A stretch of DNA of 7,541 nucleotides from Thiotrichaceae bacterium (GCA_027008665.1 JALVEA010000403.1:1-7541), one strand, 5' to 3'. Shown: positions 1 through 6,337, counted from the stretch's first letter. Notes: generated by a model from the sequence alone, not told the origin. A program made the numbers and translations.

Positions 1-806
1 TCACCCGTTACCACGGCGGTAGAACCAAACCCCATCCGAGTGAGAAACATTTTCATCTGTTCAGTGGTCGTATTTTGCGCTTCATCCATAATAATAAATG
101 AATCGTTTAAACTCCGTCCTCGCATATAAGCAAGTGGTGCAACTTCAATCACGTTCTTTTCAATTAAACGTTCTACTTTTTCAAAACCCAACATTTCATA
201 TAAAGCGTCATACATAGGACGCAAATAAGGATCAACTTTTTGTGATAAATCACCGGGAAGAAAGCCCAATTTTTCACCCGCTTCCACCGCAGGACGTACT
301 AAAATAATCCGTCGCACTTCATCACGCTCTAAGGCCTCTACTGCACAGGCAACGGCTAAATAGGTCTTTCCCGTTCCCGCAGGACCAATACCAAAGGTGA
401 GATCATGCTTTTGCATATTGCTGATATACTGATTTTGATTCGGCCCACGCCCACGAATCATGCCACGCTTAGTACGGATTGTTCTGTAAACAATCTCCTT
501 TTCATCCGCATCATCAAGACTAGACTCTTGCAAATACAAATGTAGTTTTTCAGGGGAAAGGGTTTCGGATCTTGTGACATCATAAAGCTCCTTAACCAGG
601 TTAATCGCTACCTGAATTTTAGCTGGAAGACCGCTGACTTTAAAATCATGCCCGCGATTGGCAATAATGACATCAAGACGTGTTTCAAGTTGACGTAGAT
701 GCTGATCAAATTGACCTGAAAGGTTCATTAAACGTTCATTGTCGATGGGTTCTAACTTAAATTCGACAATACTCTGTTTGCTATCGGCTACAGTGAGAGT
801 GTCCAA
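1..806 (-). CDS. ybeZ: PhoH-family ATPase (YbeZ-like), C-terminus cut by the window edge
   Basis: Cytoplasmic P-loop ATPase of the PhoH/YbeZ family, which in gammaproteobacteria is tied to RNA metabolism and usually sits beside the endoribonuclease gene ybeY. The first 268 codons are visible. About 60 to 90 C-terminal residues should lie beyond position 1, since YbeZ proteins are roughly 350 residues long. The frame shows an N-terminal nucleic-acid-binding-like segment, then Walker A GPAGTGKT, then VRPAVEAGEKLGFLPGD. Next come PYLRPMYDAL, Walker B with its continuation (SFIIMDEAQNTT), and EQMKMFLTRMGFGSTAVVTG at the edge. These are the diagnostic PhoH blocks in the correct order. No ATG precedes the conserved part. 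The likely start is the TTG at 804-806, because an in-frame TAA lies 12 codons upstream and AAGGAG (818-823) sits 11 nt before it. The first in-frame ATG comes about 29 codons later and would remove conserved N-terminal sequence. Family assignment is very secure; the exact start is less so. Confidence 0.95.
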   Translation of the reverse strand, partial: MDTLTVADSKQSIVEFKLEPIDNERLMNLSGQFDQHLRQLETRLDVIIANRGHDFKVSGLPAKIQVAINLVKELYDVTRSETLSPEKLHLYLQESSLDDADEKEIVYRTIRTKRGMIRGRGPNQNQYISNMQKHDLTFGIGPAGTGKTYLAVACAVEALERDEVRRIILVRPAVEAGEKLGFLPGDLSQKVDPYLRPMYDALYEMLGFEKVERLIEKNVIEVAPLAYMRGRSLNDSFIIMDEAQNTTTEQMKMFLTRMGFGSTAVVTG

Positions 807-817
807 AAATTTTTTAG

Positions 818-823
818 CTCCTT
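818..823 (-). promoter_or_regulatory. Ribosome binding site supporting a TTG start for the PhoH gene
   Basis: The minus strand reads AAGGAG here, 11 nt before the TTG codon at 804-806. The spacing is slightly long, but it is the only good Shine-Dalgarno sequence near the start of the conserved frame, so it decides the start call. Confidence 0.55.
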
Positions 824-849
824 GAGAAAGAAAATCGTTTTAAAGTTTG

Positions 850-878
850 AGTATAACCTAGTAAATTAAGTAGCACAA
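850..878 (-). promoter_or_regulatory. Candidate sigma-70 promoter for the PhoH gene
   Basis: On the minus strand TTGTGC (873-878) and TATACT (850-855) are separated by 17 nt. The -10 box matches the consensus at five of six positions and the -35 only at TTG. Transcription would start near 843, giving a leader of about 37 nt before the TTG start. The placement is plausible, but the region is AT-rich, so a chance match is possible. Confidence 0.4.
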
Positions 879-892
879 AATGTACTAAGAGA

Positions 893-914
893 CTAAGGAG
901 ACTTAGCCTAGGCT
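893..914. repeat. Two overlapping short palindromes
   Basis: CTAAG(893-897)-GAGA-CTTAG(902-906) forms a small stem-loop. The perfect 10-bp palindrome AGCCTAGGCT (905-914) overlaps its right arm by two bases. They lie just upstream of the proposed PhoH promoter, so an operator or a fragment of a decayed repeat are both possible. No known regulator site is recognised. Confidence 0.35.
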
Positions 915-938
915 GGGTATTCATTGATCATGATTTGC

Positions 939-1009
939 AGGGTGGATAAGCGATAACGAATCCAACAAAATCAACATGTTGCAGTGGATGCGTTACACTT
1001 ATCCACCCT
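939..1009. repeat. 71-bp REP/MITE-like inverted repeat
   Basis: The left arm begins AGGGTGGATAAGCGATAACG (939-958) and continues to ATCCA. The right arm (984-1009) read in reverse gives AGGGTGGATAAGTGTAACGC followed by ATCCAC. The arms share the first 12 bases, TAACG and ATCCA, with one extra base in the left arm. The centre contains a perfect palindrome CAACATGTTG (972-981). The GGGTGGATAAG(C/T)G..TAACGCATCCACC theme resembles dispersed intergenic palindromes seen in many gammaproteobacteria. It starts 30 bp after the stop codon of the PEGA gene, so it may also end or stabilise that transcript. Confidence 0.8.
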
Positions 1010-1039
1010 ACGATAATATTAGGCTTATGCGTGAAGAGC

Positions 1040-1864
1040 TTATTTAGAACGTAAAATATAACCTGCAATACAATATTCTAAACGCTCTTCTCGATAAACC
1101 GTTTCATTGTAAGTGGCATAGGCACTAACGGTTCTACACCATGCTTGTTGCGGTCTTTTGTCTAACTGCCATTGACTGGCCTTATCATTATGCAAGATTG
1201 ATATTTCTTGTTCGCAATGGTTATCAATGCGTCGTTGTGCTTGGCGTATTGCTAAATTGGCATATTGTTTACAGTAACGTTCAAATCGAGGGTCTTTATA
1301 ACTGATACCATACAGCCTATTGGCTCGTCTTAAAAAACGGTTATAGCCTTTAGTATGAATAAATCGACGTTTAGGTGGTCGTTGTATTGTTTCAGGTTCA
1401 TTACTATCGACGACAATATCATTATTCGGTTCATAACGGGTTGAAGAGGAGTGTTGTATTATTTCAGGTTCATTATTATCAATAATAACGGAAGTAGAAT
1501 TGACAGTAATAGTGGGGGGTTCTTCTATGATTTCTACTGCAGGTGGCTGTTTAGAAATTAAGGGCGTTTTTTTTCGTAAGGCGATATAAACAATTTTATC
1601 TTTCTTAGAAAGAAGCACCGTTTTTTTTACCGTTTCATAGCCTGGAGCGGAAATCTCTAGGCGATAATTCCCCTCTTTAAGCAATATTCCATCTTCATAA
1701 CTCGGTTTAATATTCATAATCTTAACCGTTGCATTATGAGGGGTTGTTTTAACCGTTAGAGTATATTGACTTGGAGGCAATGTAAATTGACTCCGTGCGT
1801 AAATGCTTGTTAAAGGCAAACCTAAACTTAAACTGAGTAAAAAGATAAGAATAAATAAACGCAT
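1040..1864 (-). CDS. Secreted PEGA-domain protein with four-cysteine C-terminal module
   Basis: Predicted exported protein of 274 residues; function unknown. I start it at the ATG at 1862-1864, not at the in-frame ATG 18 codons upstream. This start has AAGGA eight nt before it and begins directly with a signal peptide (MRLFILIFLLSLSLGLPLTS, cleavage probably after IYA at residue 23). Residues about 33-97 form a PEGA domain (YTLTVKTTPHNATVKI, then LLKEGNYRLEISAPGYE and a closing strand IVYIALRK). This small beta fold is common in cell-surface proteins. Residues 98-170 are a low-complexity Pro/Glu/Asn/Ser linker with a duplicated block (VIIDNNEPEIIQ and IVVDSNEPETIQ). Residues 171-274 are basic and helical, with Cys198, Cys217, Cys243 and Cys265 spaced as in small disulfide-linked periplasmic modules (YCKQYAN, NHCEQ, AWCRTV, YC). 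The gene lies 111 bp behind the SEDS-family gene on the same strand and may share its transcript. The PEGA call is firm; the four-Cys module is described by pattern only. Confidence 0.85.
   Translation of the reverse strand: MRLFILIFLLSLSLGLPLTSIYARSQFTLPPSQYTLTVKTTPHNATVKIMNIKPSYEDGILLKEGNYRLEISAPGYETVKKTVLLSKKDKIVYIALRKKTPLISKQPPAVEIIEEPPTITVNSTSVIIDNNEPEIIQHSSSTRYEPNNDIVVDSNEPETIQRPPKRRFIHTKGYNRFLRRANRLYGISYKDPRFERYCKQYANLAIRQAQRRIDNHCEQEISILHNDKASQWQLDKRPQQAWCRTVSAYATYNETVYREERLEYCIAGYILRSK
1381..1490. repeat. Direct repeat inside the PEGA gene linker
   Basis: Two copies of roughly 38 bp start at 1381 and 1453 (GTTGTATTGTTTCAGGTTCA and GTTGTATTATTTCAGGTTCA, then ATTA(C/T)TATC). The period is 72 bp, or 24 codons, so the frame is kept. 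It encodes the duplicated NEPE(I/T)IQ block of the linker. Confidence 0.7.
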
Positions 1865-1937
1865 TGGTTTTTTCCTTTCGTAATTTGAAGATAACTTAAT
1901 GGTCTTTCTAAGATACAATCTTTTGAATATTCATTAC

Positions 1938-1967
1938 TCATCCTAAACTAACTAATTTCCTTTTCAT
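1938..1967 (-). pseudogene. Nine-codon frame resembling the start of an Rpn-type gene
   Basis: Minus-strand ATG at 1965-1967, 8 nt after the stop of the SEDS gene, with AAGGA overlapping that stop codon and 5 nt spacing. It reads MKRKLVSLG and then TGA. The first seven residues are identical to those of the Rpn-family protein encoded at 6338-7267 (MKRKLVSF), and the first 24 bases agree at 20 positions. It could be the stub left after an Rpn-type gene was deleted or overwritten. It could also be chance in Lys-rich sequence. Nothing Rpn-like follows in any frame I could see. Confidence 0.3.
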
Positions 1968-1975
1968 ATTAATCC

Positions 1976-4486
1976 TTACTCCGTTCTTGCTTCTGCAACC
2001 CAACTCCCTACCATTGCTAACACCAATGTCATCACCCCAATTGCTACAAGGTGACTATTACCTGCGGATAACCATGTCATAGGCTGTCCCATAATCGGCA
2101 ATAAGCCAAGTACATTGCCCCAAGATATCATCCAGTGTAATAAGTGTACCCATGTGAGTCCAAAGAGGATATTACTAAGAATATTATGGGCAGCGTAAAG
2201 TTCTTGATTGCGTTGCCGTTGTGCTAGGCGTTTGGATATTTCAAACATAATAGCAATCCATAATAACTGTAGACTAAGCAATAATAAGCCCATTGCCGCT
2301 CCAAAATGATTCATTAAAAAGGCGGCAATAAAATCATCTTGTACAGCAGGGATTAGCATACTAGAGCCATTATTCCCAAACCAACCCGTACCGAACCAGC
2401 CTCCTTGTCCAACACGTACTAATGAATTAAGTAATTGCGAGGCAGCTTCAGGATAAAGCTCAGGATTCGCCCAAATGCGTAGTCGTTCCGCTTGGGGGAT
2501 ACTGCTATCATAATCGGGTGGATGTTGATAAAACCACAATGCAAACCCAACCATAATCGCAAGGGGTAATAAAATAGTAACGCCTCGGACAGTCCACGTA
2601 AACACAGGCATTTTACGCACAGGATGGGGAATCGCACGCCATAAAAAAGCCGCCATCAACGCCATTACAATCAAAGTCGGCGAATAATCATGTACACCCA
2701 CAGCAATTAGCAAACTAACAATAATAAAGGCAAATAAAACCCATAAAAATAAAATAATACGTGCAACGGGGTTTTCACGATAATAGCGTGAGTTAATACT
2801 TCTTAACATTTTTAAATGCCATAAAGCATGGGCAGCTATGACAATAATCAGTAGTTTCGCTATTTCAACGGGCTGAATACCCCAAATTCCCTGTTCTGTG
2901 CCAATTGCAAACTGCATTAATAATAAAAAGACCACTATGCCAATGAGTGTCGCTTTAATCCATAATATAACCTTGCTTTGATGGCGAATAAATAACAACC
3001 AAATACCATTAAGTGCTGCCAAAGGGGCTAAAGCAAGCAAAGCAATGGTATTAGTGACTAAAGAAACAATAAAGACATTGCCAGAGGCATATTTTAACCA
3101 GCGCGTATTATCTGCACCTGCGGCAAGTTGCGTTAAGGTCAATGTGCCAATAGCAGCGATTAATAAAGCCACAAACCACAGCCAACTCGTCATGCCTTTT
3201 AGTCTACCTTGCAAGGCAAGTAATACGGTTGCCCACAAAGCACTCAGCCAAAGAATAACCAACCCTGTTCCTAAATCACCCCGCCATGCAAATGCTGCCC
3301 AAATCAGTGCAAAACTAAAACCAGTAAAAACAAAGAGTGAACCGACCCTTGAGCGTCCTCCTTCCAATGTATTTTTCCAACGTTGAACAACAAAGAAATA
3401 AACAATAGCAACGAACACCAATATTCCAGCTAATAATAAAGAACGTAGCGAAAACGGTTTAACCGTCACGCTATTGCCAATCCAGCTATCTTGCTGATAA
3501 ACAGGAATAATCCCCTGTTCTGCCATTTCTTTAAGACGTTGCTTTTCTTCATCCGCCTTTTTTAATAAGGCCTCACGCTCCTCCTTTGTTTTAGCATCAT
3601 CTACCGTATACACCTGAAAAACCTGTTGATTCGCTATGGGCTTTAAGGTCAGTATTTTTGGATTTGCACCTAAGGAATAATGAGTACGCCCTAAAATAAG
3701 CCGTTTTACCTTGCCCTCCTTTCCCTCAATTGGCAGTGTTAGGTATTTTAAATCCTGCTTTTTACCACCGCGCTGAATAAAAACACGGCTAGGCTCAGAA
3801 CCAGGACCAATCCAATAATGGCCATTTTCCCAATAAAAACGTATCGAATCAGGCTGTAAATCCGTTTGATTCCAACGTGTAGAGCAATGGACTTGTCCCC
3901 CAAGGGTAAATAAACGTAAGGTATTTTGTGGGTTATACTCACGTATTTTCCAATGAAACCAATCAGAAAAACCACCTAAAACACGTCGTAAGCCCTGCCT
4001 CTCACAAGCGGCATAGCCTGATTTATTATCAACTAACAACTCTGAACCATTCCAAACAGCGGTTTGTTTTCTATTTAGATCATATAAAACCAATTGATCA
4101 TCTGCCCGCTTAACCTGAATTTTAAAAGTATTAAATTGCAAAATATCACCCGCTTGCAATGTCGAGCGACGCAAATAACGAGTATTTACCTCAGTCGTTT
4201 TAATATCCACTCGTTTACTATTAGAAACATTTTTCAATAACCACTGCTGATTAATATAGCTAATACTTAAATGCTCCTTTTCAGCCGAATTAGCCCCTCG
4301 ATGCTGACCTAACTCCTGCCAACCTAACGTCACCCCTTGAGAACTCGGTTTCACCTGCACATAATCAAGCCGTTTAACCTCAGGTGCGTTTTTAATAAGG
4401 CTAAAACCTAAAAATGCAAAAAGAAGCAGGAGCAATAAGGTAAAAAATAAAGGTTTTAATGTATTGATTAATTCGGATAAGCGCAT
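1976..4486 (-). CDS. Large SEDS-family (FtsW/RodA/SpoVE) protein with periplasmic FHA-like N-terminal region
   Basis: Integral membrane protein of 836 residues, about twice the usual 370-420 of FtsW or RodA. SEDS proteins polymerise lipid II glycan strands, usually with a partner transpeptidase. One helix (12-31) precedes a soluble stretch (32-345), and then many membrane helices run from 348 to the end. The SEDS signature lies in the last 300 residues: GIQPVEIAKLLIIVIAAHA (536-554), HDYSPTLIVM (599-608) and NSLVRVGQGGWFGTGWFG (687-704). It continues with IPAVQDDFIAAF (712-723) and LGLLPIMGQPMTWLSAGNS (793-811). Asp718 falls where SEDS polymerases have the essential Asp of the HTDF motif, but the flanking HT and EE residues are changed. 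The soluble part has FHA-like blocks (LSISYINQQWLLKN then LQAGDILQF; later RLILGRTHYSL) and a charged helix at 297-324. Its only two cysteines (161, 201) lie in this region, which fits a periplasmic location. AAGGA lies 10 nt before the start. It is unlikely to be the housekeeping FtsW or RodA. Confidence 0.88.
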   Translation of the reverse strand: MRLSELINTLKPLFFTLLLLLLFAFLGFSLIKNAPEVKRLDYVQVKPSSQGVTLGWQELGQHRGANSAEKEHLSISYINQQWLLKNVSNSKRVDIKTTEVNTRYLRRSTLQAGDILQFNTFKIQVKRADDQLVLYDLNRKQTAVWNGSELLVDNKSGYAACERQGLRRVLGGFSDWFHWKIREYNPQNTLRLFTLGGQVHCSTRWNQTDLQPDSIRFYWENGHYWIGPGSEPSRVFIQRGGKKQDLKYLTLPIEGKEGKVKRLILGRTHYSLGANPKILTLKPIANQQVFQVYTVDDAKTKEEREALLKKADEEKQRLKEMAEQGIIPVYQQDSWIGNSVTVKPFSLRSLLLAGILVFVAIVYFFVVQRWKNTLEGGRSRVGSLFVFTGFSFALIWAAFAWRGDLGTGLVILWLSALWATVLLALQGRLKGMTSWLWFVALLIAAIGTLTLTQLAAGADNTRWLKYASGNVFIVSLVTNTIALLALAPLAALNGIWLLFIRHQSKVILWIKATLIGIVVFLLLMQFAIGTEQGIWGIQPVEIAKLLIIVIAAHALWHLKMLRSINSRYYRENPVARIILFLWVLFAFIIVSLLIAVGVHDYSPTLIVMALMAAFLWRAIPHPVRKMPVFTWTVRGVTILLPLAIMVGFALWFYQHPPDYDSSIPQAERLRIWANPELYPEAASQLLNSLVRVGQGGWFGTGWFGNNGSSMLIPAVQDDFIAAFLMNHFGAAMGLLLLSLQLLWIAIMFEISKRLAQRQRNQELYAAHNILSNILFGLTWVHLLHWMISWGNVLGLLPIMGQPMTWLSAGNSHLVAIGVMTLVLAMVGSWVAEARTE

Positions 4487-4652
4487 TGGCTAATATTCCT
4501 TATATGTCGATCTATAATACTTATTCGTATGACTTTTTTACTTTAAAATAACACAAATATTTCTTCTTAAAAAAAAGCTTATGATGACACAATACCCGAA
4601 AATCAAGCCACTTCTCAAGGAGAATACATTCATAAGAGAGAATTTTTTCCAA

Positions 4653-4735
4653 CCTCGTAATTCATCTCGACGGCTCCAGCCCTGTAGAAAGAATTCATCT
4701 CTTTTTAGGTTATGAGGCTGGAGCCTCGTAACTAG
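4653..4735. repeat. Composite inverted and direct repeat
   Basis: A perfect 10-bp inverted repeat, GGCTCCAGCC (4672-4681) and GGCTGGAGCC (4716-4725), encloses a 34-nt loop. Two direct repeats interleave with it: CCTCGTAA at 4653-4660 and 4724-4731, and AATTCATCTC at 4659-4668 and 4692-4701. The nesting of three repeat pairs in 83 bp suggests a small mobile-type element or overlapping insertions rather than a simple terminator. The 11-mer CTCGTAACTAG at its right end (4725-4735) recurs inverted at 6174-6184. Confidence 0.65.
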
Positions 4736-4785
4736 AGAAATATATTTAATGCTCTTTATTGCTATTGAACAAATGACGATATGCT

Positions 4786-4853
4786 GTCGGCTGGCGATGC
4801 GCGAATAAATTAGTGTTGAATTTTAGCTTTGTGCAATGCGCATCTTAGCCGAC
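4786..4853. repeat. 68-bp REP/MITE-like inverted repeat
   Basis: Arms are GTCGGCT-GGC-GATGCGC (4786-4802) and GCGCATC-TT-AGCCGAC (4838-4853). These give two 7-bp perfect stems separated by a small internal loop, with a 35-nt AT-rich centre. On the minus strand the right side reads GTAGGTCGGCTAAGATGCGC, which shares the GTAGG..GG.TAAG layout of the repeat at 939-1009. It begins about 30 bp after the stop of the receptor gene, the same placement as the other element relative to the PEGA gene, so it may also serve as that gene's 3' hairpin. Confidence 0.75.
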
Positions 4854-4882
4854 CTACCGCGCTCCATACGGGCTACCTTGCT

Positions 4883-6016
4883 TTATTTTGGAATCCATTT
4901 TTTACGTAATGTTTCATGAAAACTATCTTCTAGTCCTGTAGATTCTCTTAACTGTAACAAAATTTTATTAATCGGTTCACGTAAAGGCGACTTCTGTGGG
5001 AAAACAATGCCATAATTTTGAGCGTTAAAAATAGCGGGCAGCACATAGAAAATACTCTTCTTTTCTTTCTTATTGATCTTACCCGCAAGATAAGAAAGTC
5101 GGGGACCATCATGGACTAATGCTTCAACATTCTTTTCGCGCAATAATTTCATCCCTTCTTCGATACTCTTTACGGGAACAACATTTGCGCCGATGGCTTC
5201 TAAATATTGACGAGGTGCGTCTGTTGCGACAGCAGCTACCCGTTTATTAGGTAAATCTTTTTCAGACTGAATATTACCAACAATTGCCTGCGATGTAAGT
5301 GCAGCGGTAACAACTGCGGTCATAATGCTCATTGCAATAAGACCAATTAAATGCCATGAAAGATCGATAACACGCGCTAACCCCTTACTTTGTGGTGTCT
5401 CCCATGTTACTAGCATCGTAATCCCCCACCATAAGGTCTCATAAATTCCTTTAAAATAACCACGAGGAAAGAAATGATCTCCCGACATTCTATCAACTAA
5501 TAAACGAAGATGAATCGTAATTAACAACATAATCAGTAGCCAGCCTAAGACTTCCCACGACAATAGTTTCTTTAACTCAACGACTAAAATATTTAATGGA
5601 TTGCTGTTATTATTTTCTGCCGAAACCATAATCTGCAATCCCGTTTCATACATGGAATTGGAAAAATCAACCAGCTTCTCGCGTTCTGAAGAAACTGTAA
5701 TTGCAGCAATACCAAGATCTATCTTAGACTCATAAGCACTATTGATAATATCGGGTGTGGTGTCATGGTAAATCCATTCTGTTTTTCGCCCTAGTGATTC
5801 CGCAAGCTTATTCCACAAGTCAATACTAAAACCAATCGGATGACGCTCTGATTCAGGCAATGATTTATCGTACATAACCCAAGGTTCACTCGGTTTAATA
5901 CCCACTTTTAAAGGTACATCTGATGATGTATCTTTTGCCAAGGTAGAGAATGTTATTAGGATTAAGTAACAAGCAAAGAGAGATAGAAAGAAGGGGCGAG
6001 AAAGCATTTTTAACAT
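4883..6016 (-). CDS. Ionotropic glutamate receptor-like ligand-gated channel (bacterial iGluR type)
   Basis: Predicted inner-membrane receptor-channel of 377 residues with the order signal peptide, S1 lobe, TM1, pore loop, TM2, S2 lobe, like prokaryotic GluR0-type channels. The signal peptide covers 1-27 (cleavage probably after TLA). S1 (34-132) has PLKVGIKPSEPWVMYD, GFSIDLWNKLAESLG and AAITVSSEREKLVDFS. Arg112 falls at the position that binds the ligand alpha-carboxylate in this family. TM1 is about 154-171, the pore helix and loop about 190-210 (YETLWWGITMLVTWETP) and TM2 about 219-241 (with SIMTAVVTAAL, a loose match to the SYTANLAAF gating segment). S2 follows, with EALVHDGPRLSYLAG, where Asp303 is the likely amino-group partner. 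The potassium-type filter TVGYGD is absent. The start at 6014-6016 has AAGGA 7 nt upstream. Without the pore segment it would be a simple amino-acid-binding protein; the LWWG pore helix argues against that. Ligand and ion selectivity are unknown. Confidence 0.88.
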   Translation of the reverse strand: MLKMLSRPFFLSLFACYLILITFSTLAKDTSSDVPLKVGIKPSEPWVMYDKSLPESERHPIGFSIDLWNKLAESLGRKTEWIYHDTTPDIINSAYESKIDLGIAAITVSSEREKLVDFSNSMYETGLQIMVSAENNNSNPLNILVVELKKLLSWEVLGWLLIMLLITIHLRLLVDRMSGDHFFPRGYFKGIYETLWWGITMLVTWETPQSKGLARVIDLSWHLIGLIAMSIMTAVVTAALTSQAIVGNIQSEKDLPNKRVAAVATDAPRQYLEAIGANVVPVKSIEEGMKLLREKNVEALVHDGPRLSYLAGKINKKEKKSIFYVLPAIFNAQNYGIVFPQKSPLREPINKILLQLRESTGLEDSFHETLRKKWIPK

Positions 6017-6259
6017 ATTATCGTCCTTAGTACCATGATTTTTTATTAATCAAAAAATGTATAAATTATAATCACAATTACCTCAAGATACCATTAAAAC
6101 AACCGTATCGATTTTGAAATATCTTCTTAAATTCAAGTGATTAAGTGTATAACGATATTTTTTCCTAGTTTCCCTAGTTACGAGACCCCAGAGGCTGTGA
6201 AAGTATTCTAGGACAAAAAAAATTCTTGATAGTAATCATTAATTTTACTCTGACCCCAA
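6017..6259. other. AT-rich interval upstream of the receptor gene with repeat fragments
   Basis: No coding frame is credible here. The part next to the receptor gene carries its likely promoter. Further out, 6174-6184 (CTAGTTACGAG) is the inverse of 4725-4735. The stretch GAGGCTGTGAAAGTATTCTA (6191-6210) has the look of a dispersed repeat, and 6237-6261 holds TTTTACTCTGACCCCAATT. That last motif resembles sequence I associate with ends of IS200/REP-associated transposase units, but this comes from memory and was not checked. Confidence 0.5.
6058..6086 (-). promoter_or_regulatory. Candidate promoter for the receptor-channel gene
   Basis: On the minus strand TTGAGG (6081-6086) and TATACA (6058-6063) are separated by 17 nt. 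A perfect TATAAT (6065-6070) lies between them but lacks a good -35 at normal spacing. Either reading places a transcript start 30 to 45 nt before the ATG. The AT-rich setting lowers confidence. Confidence 0.35.
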
Positions 6260-6325
6260 TTACTCAGGTTGTTTTTTCTCTACTATTATTTGTGTAGCCA
6301 ATCCTATTGCTAAAAATGTACCCAT
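6260..6325 (-). CDS. 21-codon ORF coupled to the Rpn gene, probably a truncated gene start
   Basis: The product reads MGTFLAIGLATQIIVEKKQ followed by Pro-Glu and a stop. Its ATG (6323-6325) lies 12 nt after the Rpn stop codon, with AGGAAAG five nt upstream, so translation from the same message is likely. The N-terminal half is hydrophobic and the tail charged. The stop codon coincides with the start of the ATTGGGGTCAGAGTAAAATT sequence on the minus strand. This suggests that a longer downstream gene was cut when that sequence arrived or when a deletion joined the two. It could instead be a genuine small protein working with Rpn. I cannot assign a function. Confidence 0.5.
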   Translation of the reverse strand: MGTFLAIGLATQIIVEKKQPE

Positions 6326-6337
6326 TTTTTCTTTCCT

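Larger units (their letters stand above)
4487..4882. other. Gene-free interval with repeats between the receptor and SEDS genes
   Basis: No coding frame with a credible start was found on either strand. The part nearest the SEDS gene (4487-4620) is AT-rich and must hold that gene's promoter if it has its own, but no convincing -35/-10 pair is visible. The remainder is occupied by the two inverted-repeat structures listed separately. A stretch GCGCTCCATACGGGCTAC (4859-4876) also lies here; read on the minus strand as GTAGCCCGTATGGAGCGC it resembles one arm of a widespread bacterial intergenic repeat. Confidence 0.6.

Noticed and set aside
1040..1918. Longer PEGA protein beginning 18 codons upstream
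   Set aside because: That start has no good ribosome binding site and would put a basic extension before a complete signal peptide; the start at 1864 has AAGGA at proper spacing.
2419..2637. Minus-strand frame of 72 codons
   Set aside because: It overlaps the conserved SEDS motifs in another frame and its product has no coherent features.
3045..3386. Open frame of 113 codons on the plus strand
   Set aside because: It lies fully antisense to the SEDS membrane region, has no ribosome binding site of note and no recognisable domain; the opposite frame is clearly the real gene.
3748..4113. Two short frames on opposite strands inside the SEDS N-terminal region
   Set aside because: Both are shadows of the 836-residue gene, with no start signal or family resemblance.
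6213..6235. T-tract on the minus strand after the small Rpn-linked ORF, considered as an intrinsic terminator
   Set aside because: There is no GC-rich stem directly before the T-tract.
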